Part shown: piece by piece, positions 44,826-57,107 of the stretch
How the letters are laid out: every line of letters begins with the position of its first letter
How positions within the stretch are numbered: position 1 is the stretch's first letter
Source of the DNA: Adiantum capillus-veneris
Taxonomy: Eukaryota; Streptophyta; Polypodiopsida; Polypodiales; Pteridaceae
DNA length: 64,000 nucleotides
Assembly (NCBI GenBank): GCA_014529385.2
Contig: CM043951.1
Location: forward strand, 111,373,469 to 111,437,468
Reading direction: 5' to 3'
The notes under the pieces: model-generated
Database searches by the model: none
Seen by the model: the letters and a program-made list of their open reading frames with translations, nothing else
Told to the model about the DNA's origin: nothing
Translations under genes and position numbers: made by a program

Positions 44826-45260
44826 TGCTCTGCTACTTATTTTGTCATAAACTTTCGGATGTTATGGTATACCCAGATTTTGTCACTGCATTAATATATG
44901 GTTGCCTGTCTCATTTAGATGGGGCATTAAAAGATTCTCTCATGTCTCTGTGCACTCTATTTCACCCTCCAGTATATTCTCTCTCTCTTTTCTCGCAATG
45001 GGGTGTACACATATATTCACCCTCCACAATGTCATATTTCCCTTGAGTACGCTTTGTTCATAACACCCATTCAAGGGTAGCACTAGTTGCTAGGTGCCTC
45101 TGGATGTAGTCTGGTTCATGGCCTAAACTCCATGCTTGGTCAGGTGCTGATAACTCCACCCCTATGCAAACGCTTCTGCAACTCTGATGTATATTGAAAA
45201 TTATATAAAGGTGAAAATTATATATTTTTTGCATAGATCCCCGGGGAGGGGCATCTCTCG
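44826..45260 (+). repeat. E0 3' LTR (uninterrupted)
   Basis: 435 bp matching the split 5' LTR. Its GGGTAGCACTAGTTGCTAGG at about 45076-45095 is the uninterrupted equivalent of the E1 insertion site. Confidence 0.85.
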
Positions 45261-45922
45261 TATGATGAGCGCATCGTTATTTTGATTGATGACACCTTTT
45301 AAAAATACCATTATAGTCTTCCTGGTAGATACATCATAGTATCTGATATTGAGCACCGCCATGCCTAATAATTGTCAAGGGATTTAAAATATTGGATGGT
45401 AAAGTGGCAGCATGGTAGTAATTGACAATGCTTGGCTGAGTCTATCAACACCCTTAAGCCTACAAAGGATGGCATATATGTCAATGAGGTGATCTGTAAA
45501 GGTTTTAAGAAGACCTCATATGAGGAATATAGATGTGGGCCACAACTCAATCCCACTCTCTACCATTGAGTTTAAGGTGAAACCACACGTTGAGGACATG
45601 TATAGGCGCTTTGAAGCTTCAGATTGTTAATTTCCAAGGGTTGACTCAAAAAAGATGTATAGTAGGCTACAAAAGTATTTTGGCTACAAGAAGATGCTAG
45701 AATGAATTGCACATAATGTTCTGTAAAACTGTTAATTTCCAAGGATTGAGTAAAAAAAGTTGTATATTGAGCTACAAAAATATTTTATCTACAAGAACAT
45801 ACTGAACTAAATTGCACGTAATGTGTTGTAAAACTACACAAGTTTCTACAAAAACCACCTGTGCACTATCTTTTGTAGGTATTTTGAATCTTGGTACTTT
45901 TATAAGTGACACTATGCAACCT
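45261..45922. other. Possible coding debris, unassigned
   Basis: The plus strand reads DERIVILIDDTF, SLPGRYIIVSDIEHRHA and AESINTLKPTKDGIYVNEVI with stops between. It could belong to a decayed gene; nothing recognised. Confidence 0.3.
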
Positions 45923-46343
45923 ACATTAGGTGAAATTTGGATTCACAAAGGGGCCCTTTAAGGAGTTTGACTTTACCTCTCTCTCCCAAAACGGACGCAT
46001 GGATAAATTCTTGCAAACAAACTCCAAAGTTGGAGGAGTTTGACATTTAGAATGTCCTCTTCAAGCTCTATCTACTGATATATAACACACCATGAGATTC
46101 CTCATATTTTAGAAGATTCTTTTTTTGATTCACCTATGATGTGACAACTCTTCTAAAACACGAGGAATCTCATGGTGTGCTATATATCAGTAGATAGATC
46201 TTGAAGAGGACATTCTAACTGTCAAACCTCAACCAACTTTGGAGCTTGTTTGCAAAAAATTATCCATGCACCTGTTTTGGTAGAGAGAGGTAAAGTCAAA
46301 CTCCTTAAAGGGCCCCTTTGTGAGTCCAAAGTTCACCTAATGC
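45923..46343. repeat. Large near-perfect hairpin (inverted repeat, arms ~195 bp)
   Basis: 45924-46120 is the reverse complement of about 46147-46342, with few mismatches. Outer ends are CATTAGGTGAA / TTCACCTAATG, the middle of the arms has AGGGGCCCTTTAAGGAGTTT, and the loop is about 28 nt. No ORF. It looks like a fold-back MITE or a hairpin RNA locus. Confidence 0.85.
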
Positions 46344-47154
46344 ATTGATACTGACATGGTATTGTATACATTTTTGTATACCTTTGTAGATAGTTTGAAC
46401 TTACATGGCTCTCCTTTTAAGGGTTCCAAGGGTATCTTGATTGATCTAAACAAGTGTGATTCAAGAAGCACTTTTGGTGACCAATAGGTATGTAATAAAC
46501 ATCCTCATCACCCTCAACCATCTCATAGTAGTACCCCTCAACCAAATATGATTTTTTAAAAATTATGTTTCCCTAGGAATTCCTCAAGGCTCTTACGGTT
46601 TTGTATTTATCCTTTAAGCACCTCAAAAGGTAGAAGTCAGCTCCATCTTCATTGGCATTGGTGGCAAAGTTATCACCAATGCATATTGTGTCACTAATTG
46701 TGTCCTGGTGCTCACCATACATGGTAAAATATCATCCTTCTTTATCGTTGAGATGTCCACTTTCTTCATTGTCATCGTCTAAGGCCTCAATAGTGAGATA
46801 CTCCCAATTGTCAGCATGTATGTTGTTCAAGCATCATCTCCAACGTTGGGACATACAAAATTCACAAAAACAAGACTCTTGAGCTCAAAAATATAGACCA
46901 ATGGCTATTAGTTCTAGCCAGATAGGACCATCACCTGTTGTATCCAATAGGTAAACATCAAATGGATATGCTTATTCTCCCACTTCTGATAGCATCTATG
47001 CATTGGTTATGTTGCATTTTTAGTTTTGACAGTATCTACCAAATTTCCTTCTACTCTTACCATTCTGGCATTTTTTTGAGGGTATGGTACATCTAGCTAA
47101 TAATTCAGTCATCATGGCATGGTATGTATTTTCCACTCCTCAAGACAAAGTTCT
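46344..47154. other. No gene recognised
   Basis: No supported coding sequence on either strand. Confidence 0.45.
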
Positions 47155-47490
47155 CCTGTTGTATGCCTTGGTTCCCCAACTCAAGATGTTGGATGTAATT
47201 TTCTTGTAATAATTTTGTTTCCTGACTTGGGATACAATAAACTTTTGTCTTGTATGGATTTGCTTCTTGACTCTGGATGTTGATGGTTATATCGTATGAC
47301 TTTATTTCCCAACCTGCAATATCAAAGATTTTTGTCTCATATAATTTGGATCCCCGAGTTGGGATGTTAGGTTTTTGTCTTGTATGATTTGGTTCCCCAA
47401 CAACAGATGTTGTAGGTTGTTGTCTCATATGACAATTTCCCAGCTTAGGATGTCAAAGGTTTCCTTTTGGATGATGTGATCTAGGCTATT
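47155..47490. repeat. Degenerate ~50-bp tandem repeat
   Basis: About six units around TTTTGTCTTGTATGATTTGG, then TTCCCCAACTCGGGATGTT-like sequence. The phase-rich minus-strand ORF across it (47105-47428) is explained by the repeat and is not called as a gene. Confidence 0.65.
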
Positions 47491-48266
47491 GGATGTTCCT
47501 ATTTGGTTCTGGTATTACAACAAGTATGGGATCCCTATTGTGATTTCTGCACCAGCCGGCTTGTGTTTTTTTTGTGTACTTTTAGTACACAATGTTTAGC
47601 ATTCTTTCTCTTTCGTGTATGTATCTTTATGTTGTGTACAAGGAAAAAAATTGCAAACCATTTGAACCCACTTGAGATAGTGTGCTTGTGATTTAATTCT
47701 CTAGAAAATAACAATTTATGGTTTTTTTATTCATTGACAGGTCACATCTAGAAGAGACTCTTCAAAAATATGTTATCTTTTGTCATTATTTCTCTAGCTA
47801 GTCATATTTCTACTTGAATGGTTGAATTTCACATTTTTTGATAAGCAATAGAAGTATATTCACCTTTTGAGATCATTCATGTAGTTGTCTCTCTTTGTCT
47901 TCCTCTTTGTTTAGCACGACATAGAGACTAGAGTAGGAGGTATTAAGATGATAGAAACTCTTGTTCTACAAAGAGAACCAACAATACTACTATGGGATGT
48001 TCAATATCTACTATATTAGGGTTGCATGTGTCATGGATCATGGGTTCTTTATGCATCTTGTGACTTTTGAGATCAAAAGGCTTGTGCATGTTCCACAATT
48101 TCCCCCATTATGATTGGTAATGCAATCACTATTGCTGTGAAGAAAATAAACACATATGGGTTAAGGTCGTTTCCATGAAATGGAGTAAAGTAGCCTATTC
48201 ATGAGGGATGTGAACCAAGAGACATGATAAGATCCTTTATCAATAAAAGGAATCCCTTAACACGGT
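47491..48266. other. No gene recognised
   Basis: AT-rich spacer without supported features. Confidence 0.45.
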
Positions 48267-50436
48267 TGTCAAGAAGTAGGCGGTCTTGCCAGGAAGGCAC
48301 CGGGCCTCTGGCTGTGAGAGTTTGTGAGGAAGCTCAAGGGTTATGAGAAAGAGCTAAGATGTAGATAACATAGCTTCTAGGGATAAAGAAGAAATGTAGC
48401 CAAAGAAGACGCTCACTTTTCCTTACAAACACACACATGATGGAGAGAACTCATGAAAGATAGTCAGAACAAAACAAAAATGAAAACATCGAGATTACGA
48501 TCATATCGTATCATGGGAAGGATAAAAGGGTTAATGGATGAGTTAATGATATTTAATATTTATTGTCCAAATAAGCTATGGATTGCTCTTTGGAACTGTA
48601 GCTTTGTGCTTACGATAATGTATATGTTTTGTCTAGCAATGGGGATTAATTGTGAGTAAAAATCCTATTGATTCATAATAAAGTAACCACACTCACATCG
48701 AAAGAGAAGTTATAGTCAATAATAGGTAGTATGATGGGATCTGGTGAGAGAAGTATTTCGTTGATCCTTTCAGGACCAAATAGAAACACTATGCGTTGCT
48801 GAAAGTGAATCTTTCGACTAATCCAAATGTTGACCCTAATAGATTGCACACAATGGAAATGAAAGAAATCGCCTCTATGTGCTTATGGTTATTTATCGAT
48901 GATATACTTAGTATGTTCAAAGATAAAGGTGTGAAAGAAGTGAAAGGAAAAGAAGAAGAGAGTTTCTCTCCCAAGCCCTATTGTTGCCCTTAGGCAATAA
49001 GGATACTGCGGGGAGAGAAGTACCTATATCAAGGAGATTCTAGAGTTTGTGGAAGAGAATGAGAACCTTAAGAGAGAGAGGTGCTTGTGAAAGATGATGA
49101 TATGGTTACTAACCTTATGCACATAACTGCTTCCCGCAAGAAGGTTGTGCCCGTTACATTGACAAGATTGCTGCTTGAATACCTTCCAATGAAACAATGA
49201 GGACACAACAAGAGAGATGAAAGGAGGAGTAAAGATATAATTAGAGATAGATCTAAGTGTGGTGGTGGTATTAAAGATAAATAATGAGAGATAGAGAAGG
49301 AGATAAAGACAAGTATTGGACTAGATATGCAAATAAAAGAAAAAATAGCAACATATATCTTACATGAGAGCAATCACCACCACCTTAATGGAGAGAGAAG
49401 ATTAGGCAAGACTTCAGACTTTCTTCAAGAGAAAGTGTGGCACTAAGATGAGTGTGACACTATGGAATTGAGCTATTCTCACTCACTCATAACTTGCCCC
49501 AATGAAGAGAAGGTTGCCCTTTTTATAGGTGAGGGAGCCATGTTTTACATAATCACTTGATTAGGCTAAAGAGTTAACCCAAATCAAATGTTCTTTGGAT
49601 ATTTCTTTAAATGGGAAATATAAGGACTCAAAATATCATGAAATTCAGCATCTTTGGTCGTTGAGGCTCCATGTGGGTGCATGATGTATGTGGGCCCCAC
49701 CTAGGCATCTTCTGTGTGGCTCCAGCAGGGGGTCCCAACTTGTATGTCTTGTCCTTTAAGGCATCTTTGAGGTGTCACATTCACATGCTTGTGTATTTTA
49801 TCCTCCAAATATCTTATTTTATGGAAAAATACCAAGATTACCTCTTTTCACTTTATTCACCTGTTTACCATCTCTTCTTGCAGTGTAGTTGTGAGAGGGT
49901 TTTTCACTGGTTTCCCTGTAACTTTTGACCTGTAACTCGGATTGACATGCTTCAAAATGCAAAATTGGCCTACTAAAAGATCTTGACTTGGTTTTGGGCT
50001 TTTCTCCATGCCCTTAGGTTGGGATTTTCAAATTGGGATGGTCCAAGAAGCTTTGGATCTTCCTTTTCATAAAGTGTTCTAGTAGGCCCTTCCCTCTTGT
50101 ATGTATCCAAGAGGGTATGCATTATTGAAGGATTATATTATTAAATAAATGTAAAAAGAAGAAAATAATTTATATATGGTAGGGTATAGATGAGATATTA
50201 GAAGAATATACAAATGCTTTTCCCCCACACAAAAAGAGGCACAATCATTGATACTTCTCTTGCACTACTTTCTAATAGTAATGTACATTTATATTACTTC
50301 AAAGGTAATACTAAGGTATGGTATAAAGATTTTATTTATGCATATGAGTATTATATGAAGTATACTTATTAGTCAAAAAGTCACAAGATAAATCGTTTAA
50401 CGCCCGTTCCCACTATATACGTGCCACAACATGACA
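48267..50436 (-). mobile_element. Solo LTR of a G1-related gypsy family
   Basis: 2170 bp, TGTCAAGAAGTAGGCGG ... CCACAACATGACA. It aligns along its whole length to the G1 LTRs (shared TCTTGCCAGGAA-GCACCGGGC, TCATATCGTATCATGGG, CCCACTATATACGTG-type end) in the same orientation but more diverged. No internal retroelement sequence on either side. Flanks ACGGT and CCGTA do not give a perfect duplication. Confidence 0.82.
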
Positions 50437-52139
50437 CCGTATTAGTATATCTAATGTGAATCAGCCTTGAATAGGTAGCAAAGAACTATCTAGGATTATC
50501 ATCACAAAGGAGGATGAAATTGGGTCTTTTACGTGACCACTCAAGAGAAGGAGTTAACTTAGTACATGTGAATCTAGCCAATTAATAGTGTCAAGGGTAA
50601 TGGATGTGATATATTATACCAATCATAATTTTGGTGGATCTGGAAACTTGTATAAAGGAAAAGGTGCTAAGAGGAGCTTGAAATTGAGCTTGATGACTCG
50701 GATGAACCAACCTTTTAAGAAGGGAAAACAAGAGCTCACCTATGAGAATAAAAATAAATCCATTTGGTTCATTTTAGAGAGATAGAATGACACAATCTTA
50801 TTTGACAAGCCAAAAAGACAAAAGTGTTGCAAGAAGAGTAGTAAAATTGATGAAGTAAGTCTATCTTTCTATCAGTAACGACCAATGAGTCAATTCAGGG
50901 CCCTAGTTTCAATCTTCAAGGTATACAATCAAAACCAATGTAGGGGACACTTTTTGTAGCACCATAAAAAAGGCGGAACCTCCTTCGACCACCTTGCTTT
51001 AAACCCCATCATATCTCTTGGACATGACTAGTGCCTTGGATCCCCTTTGTGTATCATGGCCTATTTGCCTAGGATCACCACATAGGTTGAGTTCTCCATA
51101 CCCACCATTGTATACCAGCTTTTACATCTATCACAGATTTAGTTGAAACTATCTTTGAGATTGATAAAATCATCAAATCCTTTGAGGTGCCATTGAATAG
51201 AATCGCGCTTAGCTTTCATCATGACTCAACCCCAAAATTCCTACAATGATATGGTAGTTGATTTTAAGACCGAGGAGTCTTACACCTTTAAATCTATGTA
51301 TCCATGGCACGAGTCTCATTATGGATCAACTTGATTATGGATATACCTACACAAAGAGTTAGTTCAGAGAGGACAGAGAGTTGTAGCTAGTAGATGCCCT
51401 ATTTCAAGAATTCCACGAAATCATGATGGATAATTGAGCTTGTTGGAGAGGGAAAGTAAATCCAAGACATAGGGTGCAATCTTCCCCCATGCAACAATGA
51501 GCATTTTCCTCTTTCACCTATTTAATTATAGGTTTCTTGAATGCTCAAAGTGAGTACAGATTCCCCAACTGGACACAATAATGTTCATAGCTCCTAAAAA
51601 GGACTTGAATAATAAAATTGTATATAACATGTATATCTCTTTTCATATTCCAAAACTCGATCAAATTTTTCCACCTATCAACTTTAATAAATAGTAAAAT
51701 ATCAATTTCCATTACATACCTCTCTATTAGCAATTGTCCTCAATTGCAAAGATAGTAATCTGCAATCCATACTTGTCATTATCAATGGTTAGTATTTTGT
51801 GTCAAAAATATTACATTTTGAGAGAAAAATTTTCTCGCTTAAACAACATTTCTTATGACTGCCATCATCCATATACTCCACTTTCTAGTGTCCCATACCA
51901 CTAGAATAAGTAGTATATGTCATATCTTGATGAATTAGGATATCATTGGTGAGACTCATCATTTGATTATCAATCTTAATAGATTCCAATTTCATAAACA
52001 CTATCGTCATAGGAACTCATCGTATTTCAAATCAAATTCCAAATTCAAGTATAATTCTAAATCCAAATCACTATCATTTTATACCCATGTTAATAAAATC
52101 ATACTCGGGGCAGTGGTGGCCAACCACTACAACATGATT
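50437..52139. other. No gene recognised
   Basis: AT-rich, with short ORFs lacking motifs. Nothing supported. Confidence 0.4.
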
Positions 52140-52334
52140 TTGTGATCGGTGTTGCCTCAATCAACAAATCTACACCAATGAGACATGTTGCCTAAATTGG
52201 AAAATCTACACTAATGCTGTCTAAATCAATGGATCTGTACTTAATATTGTTTAAAATAGTGAATATGTAGTTTATTGATGTGCTGCCTAAATTGGCAGAT
52301 TTTCACGTACAGCTAGTATTGCCTAGATCATGAA
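52140..52334 (+). repeat. Degenerate ~35-bp tandem repeat at the C2 target
   Basis: Units like TGCCTAAATTGGCAGATTT-CAC recur five to six times up to the insertion point and continue after C2 (57877-57960), so C2 landed inside this array. Confidence 0.6.
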
Positions 52335-52339
52335 TTTAC

Positions 52340-53102
52340 TGTTAAGTATGGAGCTTGATTTACCCTTGTAATTTTCTGTGGTAAAAGCGCACATTTGTAA
52401 GGCCCCCATTATGAGGAGAAGCCATCGTGCGTGAAGGAAAATCACTTACCGGAAACCAAAATTTTCACGAACAAAAATAAGGGGAAACTTGACTTTTTTT
52501 TCGCCGGAATATTATGGCCGGACGGCGGCCGAAAAGTGGTCGGAAAACAACCGGTCGGTTCGCCGGTGGCCGGTAGTCAATGGCCGATGGCCGGTGGTCG
52601 GAAGTCAATGGCCGGTGGCCAGTGGTCGGAAGTCAATGGCCGGTGGCCGGTGGCCGAATTCAAAAGCGGACTTGTCTTCTCAAGGGCGGCCACACATGGG
52701 CGGATTGGAGGGTCCGATTTGGACTTATTCGCACAAGGGCGGCTACACATGGATGTCTCTCATAAGAGAGGGCAACCCTTTTGGCCTATAAAAGGAGGCC
52801 ATTTCTACACACATTTCATAGTGTGAAGTTGATGCAACAAGGTGAGTGTGAGGTGGTGAGAGTGAAGCAAGGCGGGAGCTCCATTAAGGGTATAATCCCT
52901 TTGTAAACTACTTCTTGTTTTGAAGTACTAAAGCCATTGAGTGGTTGCTTTCCCGTGGACGTAGCCCACATTGGGTGAACCACGTATATCGTGTGTACTC
53001 TCTCTCTCTCTCTCTACTCTATAATCTCGTGTATATAAATCTGTCTCTCTCCATTAAGTAATCTACTCAATTATCTATTTAGCTACGTCTTATTTCCTAA
53101 CA
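52340..53102 (+). repeat. C2 5' LTR
   Basis: TGTTAAGTATGGAGC ... TTTCCTAACA. Contains a GC-rich minisatellite (52555-52660, unit about 27 bp, GGTCGGAAGTCAATGGCCGG) and a CT microsatellite near 52996. Confidence 0.93.
52787..52795 (+). promoter_or_regulatory. C2 5' LTR TATA box
   Basis: TATAAAAGG within a symmetric GGCC context. The 3' LTR equivalent at 57553-57561 is TTTAAAAGG. Confidence 0.6.
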
Positions 53103-53104
53103 AC

Positions 53105-53116
53105 TGGTATCAGAGC
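53105..53116 (+). promoter_or_regulatory. C2 primer-binding site (tRNA-iMet)
   Basis: TGGTATCAGAGC two bases after the 5' LTR; exact match to the common plant copia site. Confidence 0.93.
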
Positions 53117-53175
53117 AAGGTTTGCTCGTAGCTAAATTATCTCAAGGAAAGGATTCCTTGAATTGAGTGGGAGTT

Positions 53176-53765
53176 ATGGCGGAGGAAGGGAAGCTCAAGA
53201 TTGAGAAGTTCAACGGCAAAAACTACCAACATTGGAAGATGCAGATTGAAGACTATCTCTACCAAAAGGACCTCTATTTGCCACTAGGTGGTCTTGCGAA
53301 GAAGCCCGCAACAATGGCAGATGAAGCATGGATTGTCCTTGATCGAAAGGCACTCGGAACAATCCGGTTAAGCTTGGCGTCAACGGTGGCATTCAATGTT
53401 TCGGAGATGAGGACTTGATAAAGTCACTTGACGACTTCTACGAGAAACCATCGGCATCCAATAAGGTATTTCTTATGAAGCGCTTGTTCAATCTAAAGAT
53501 GGCAGAGAATGGTTCAGTTGCAGAACACCTAAATGACTTTAACACAAACATAAGTCAACTTCGATCAGTAAAAATCAATTTCGATGACGAAGTGCGAGCT
53601 CCCTTATACTATCATCTCTACCGGATAGTTGGGACAGCCTTTTGATGGCTGTAAGTAATTCTATCTCTGGCACAAATACTCTTAAGTTTGATGATGTTGT
53701 GGGTGTTCTCCTAAGCGAGGAAATGTGAAGGAGAAGCAGAGGAGAATCATCAAGTCCTGCACTAT
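53176..53765 (+). pseudogene. C2 Gag, frameshifted
   Basis: ATG at 53176. Starts with KIEKFNGKNYQHWKMQIEDY, the copia Gag opening; first stop 53416-53418 after a single-base-type shift. It continues in another frame as DDFYEKPSASNKVFLMKRLF and LNDFNTNISQLRSV, shifts again near 53600 (then LLMAVSNSISGTNTLKFDDV), and meets a TGA shortly before the zinc-knuckle part. Confidence 0.88.
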
Positions 53766-53767
53766 CA

Positions 53768-55588
53768 GTGGAAACAAGAGGAAGGATTAAGGAGAGGTTC
53801 AAAAACCAAAAGGGTCGTGATCGCTCAAGGCGGAGCAAGTCACGCACAAAGTCAGTTCTTCAATGTTGGAACTGCGGCAAGAAGGGCCACGTCAAGAAGG
53901 ATTGGTGGTCCAAGAAGAAGAAGGAGACAGAGTCTCAAGAGAACAAGCCAACATCGGAGGCCAATGTGGCAGGTAAAGTAGAGCAAGATGCTCTAATTCT
54001 CTCATTAGACAATGTGTCTAATTCCTGGATAGTAGATTCCGGGGCTTCATTCCATGCGACACCACACAAGCAACATTTCCAAGACTACACCAAAGGTAAT
54101 TTTTGGTATGTATACTTGGGAGATGATGAAGCTTGTGAGATTGTCGGCAAAGGTACAGTTTCTGTCAAAACTGCTAACGGAAATGAATGGAAGCTTAAAG
54201 ATGTTAGGCATGTTCCTTCTCTTCGCAAAAATTTGATCTCTACAAGACAATTGGACGATGAAGGTCACAACATTGCATTCGGAAACAAACGGTGGAAGAT
54301 CTCAAAGGGATCTTTGGTGGTTGCCAAGGGTGAAAAAGTCGGTACACTTTACTTGTGTACTGTTAACATGCAACCTTCAGCTTGTGCAGCAACTACAGAA
54401 GTTGACAGTGCGGTGTGGCACTACCGACTTGGGCATATGAGTGCCAGAGGAATGCAAATCCTTCAAACAAAGAAGCTTCTACCAGGTTTGAAAGAAGTGG
54501 ACTTAGAGTTCTGTGAAGATTGCGTTTATGGTAAACAAAAGAGGGTAAAATTTCAAAAATCAGGAAATGAAAGAAAAAATAAAAAACTTGAGTTGGTTCA
54601 TTCTGATGTTTGGGGTCTTGCAAGTACACCATCACTTGGTGGCTCATTGTACTATGTAACATTCATAGACGATGCGACTAGAAAAACATGGGTTTATGTC
54701 ATGAAGAATAAATCCGATGTATTTTCCATATTTCAAAGGTGGAAAGCCTTTGTGGAGAATGAAACAGGTACCAAGGTTAAATGCCTCAGATCCGACAATG
54801 GAGGCGAATATTGCAGCCAAGCTTTTGAAAGCTTTTGTGCTAGCAATGGCATTCGGAGGCAAAGGACAACCCCAAGGACACCTCAACAAAATGGGATTTT
54901 GGAAAGGATGAATAGGACAATCATGGAACGAGCACGAAGCATGCGGCTACATGCAGGCCTACCGCTTGAGCTTTGGGCGGAAGCTGTAAGTACGTCTGTG
55001 TACTTAATCAATCTGTCACCCTCAACGGCATTGGATGGGGGAGTTACAGAAGAGGAATGGACAGGTAAACCGGTGAATTATGCATTTCTCAAAGTGTTTG
55101 GGTGTGAGGCTTTCATGCACATAGATAGAAGCCTAAGATCAAAGTTAGATGCAAAGTCCAAAAAGTGTTTCTTCATTGGCTATGGAGAAGGAGACTTTGG
55201 GTATCGCCTATGGAATCCTGAAGATGGTAAAATCTTAAGGAGTAGGGATGTAATTTTTAACGAACAAAATATGTACAAAGATTACTTGGAAAGAAAACAA
55301 ACAAAAGAAACAGGTGATGAGTACATGGAGCTTGAGGACGGTGAAGTCTCAAGGACTGCAAACGGTGACAATGTGCAGCAACGTCAACCAAATGAGGAGC
55401 CTCAACCTATTCCCCGAAGATCTACAAGAGCAAGTAGACCTCCAGAAAGGTTTGTTCCTTCCTTCAACCATCTCTTGATCTCAGATTCTAGAGAGCCGGA
55501 ATCATATGAAGAAGCTATACAACATGAATCCAAAGAAGAATGGACGAAGAGCATGCAAGTGGAGATGGACTCACTACATCGCAACTAA
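53768..55588 (+). pseudogene. C2 zinc knuckle, protease and integrase
   Basis: 606 codons open. The knuckle reads CWNCGKKGHVKKDW at 33-46, with Trp where the last Cys belongs. Protease IVDSGASFHATP (Asp 90). Integrase: HYRLGHM ... CEDC, HSDVWGLAS, LRSDNGGEY and NGILERMNRT give the zinc finger and D-D-E. The frame ends at TAA 55586-55588 but the same frame continues into RT, so the stop looks like a recent CAA-to-TAA change. The first listed codon is GTG, not a true start: it is the inside of the polyprotein. Confidence 0.9.
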
Positions 55589-55597
55589 ACATGGGAG

Positions 55598-57046
55598 TTG
55601 GTTGAGTTGCCTAAAGGTAAGCGGGCACTTCAAAACAAATGGGTGTACAAGCTAAAGGAAGAAGAAGGTGGGAAGAAAAGGTACAAGTCTAGGCTTGTGG
55701 TAAAATGTTTTTCTCAAAAGAAAGGTATTGACTTCAATGAAATATTTTCTCCTGTTGCAAAAATGAACTCAATTAGGCTTGTCTTAAGCCTTGTGGTTGC
55801 TGACGATCTAAATCTCGAGCAAATGGATGTAAATACGGCATTCCCTCACGGTGACTTAGAGGAGGAAATCTACATGCTTCAACCAAAGGGGTATGAAGTA
55901 AAAGGTAAGGAGAAAATGGTTTGCAGATTAAAGAAGAGCTTGTATGGTTTAAAGCAAGCATCAAGACAATTGTACTTGAAGTTTGATCGATGGATGTTGG
56001 ATCATGGATTCACAAGATGCAACTCGGATCACTGCGTCTACACGGAGAATTTGGGAGATGGGAAATTCATCATCCTAATGTTGTATGTTGATGACATGTT
56101 GATTGCAAGTGCTAACATGCAGGACATCAAAGACCTAAAAGAGGAGCTGTCCAAATCTTTTTCAATGAAAGATTTAGGTGCTGCAAAGAGGATACTTGGT
56201 ATGAAAATATCAAGGGACAGGACGAAGAAGACAATAAAGCTATCTCAAGAAGATTACATCAAGAAGGTACTAGAAAGGTTTGCAATGCAAAATGCAAAAC
56301 CAGTTTCTACACCTTTGGCTGGTCATTTTAAACTAACGAAGGATATGTGTCCAAAGACACAAGAGGAGATAGCCTATATGTATAAAGTTCCATATGCTGC
56401 AGCGGTAGGTTCTCTAATGTATGCTATGGTCTGGACAAGGCCAGACATTGCATATGCAGTGGGAGTTGTGAGTAGGTTCATGGACAACCCAGGTAAAGAG
56501 CATTGGCAAGCTGTGAAGTGGATACTTAGGTATCTAAAAGGGACAACAACAAATGCTTTGTATTTTGGAGGAAACGATATTTTTCTAGAAGGGTATGCTG
56601 ATGTAGATATGGCAGGTGACAAAGATACTCGAAGGAGCACTACTGGCTATGTGTTCACGGTTGGAGGCACAGCAGTAAGCTGGGCTTCAAAGCTGCAGAA
56701 AGTGGTTTCAATTTCTACCACGGAAGCAGAGTATGTAGCAATGACGGAGGCAAGCAAAGAAATTCTGTGGCTTGACAGATTCTTAGAAGAGCTTGGATTC
56801 AAACAAGACAATTGTGTCTTGTACAGTGATAGCCAAAGCGCTATCCATCTTGCGAAGTACTCAGCCTTTCATTCAAGGAAAAAGCACATTGAGGTGAGAT
56901 ATCACTTCATACGCACTCTTTTGGAAGAGGGACAACTAAAGCTAGGAAAGGTGCATACAAGTGAAAATCCTGCAGACATGTTTACAAAGGTGTTCAACAA
57001 GGAGAAGTTGAGCTTTTGCTCATCTTCAATCGGCATTCAAAGATAA
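55598..57046 (+). pseudogene. C2 reverse transcriptase and RNase H
   Basis: 482 codons without a break. RT: LQNKWVYKLKEEEGGKKRYK, KARLV-equivalent KSRLVVKCFSQKKGIDF, QMDVNTAFPHGD, SLYGLKQASRQLY and YVDD in LMLYVDDMLIAS. RNase H: EGYADVDMAGD, STTEAEYVAMTEASKE, LYSDSQSAIHLA and HTSENPADMFTK. All catalytic acids appear present. It has no start of its own and depended on read-through from integrase. Confidence 0.93.
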
Positions 57047-57107
57047 GAAGCCAGAATGGAAAGCAGTCACAGGTTTGGTTTGGAGATCAGTCTCCAAGTG
57101 GGATATT

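Larger units (their letters stand above)
18065..45260 (+). mobile_element. E0: old Ty3/gypsy retrotransposon, interrupted by a 21.7-kb nest
   Basis: The 5' LTR (18065-18324 joined to 39992-40167, 436 bp) and 3' LTR (44826-45260, 435 bp) start TGCTCTGCTA and are about 85 % identical by eye. A degenerate tRNA-iMet primer site follows the 5' LTR. The interior holds an unexplained coding block, a broken gag and a broken reverse transcriptase; protease is missing and integrase is mostly missing (only a zinc-finger-like HPRYIKTYSTIRKSFF piece directly before the 3' LTR). No target-site duplication was identified, and the polypurine tract before the 3' LTR appears deleted. It is the oldest layer of the nest. 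Confidence 0.75.

Noticed and set aside
18065-45260. Target-site duplication for E0
   Set aside because: Flanks TTCGT and TATGA do not match; the 3' end of the element seems deleted or rearranged.
47105-47428. 107-residue minus-strand ORF
   Set aside because: Explained by the degenerate 50-bp tandem repeat.
52431-52826. Overlapping plus-strand ORFs of 60-130 codons in both C2 LTRs
   Set aside because: They are produced by the GC-rich minisatellite, which stays open in all three frames.
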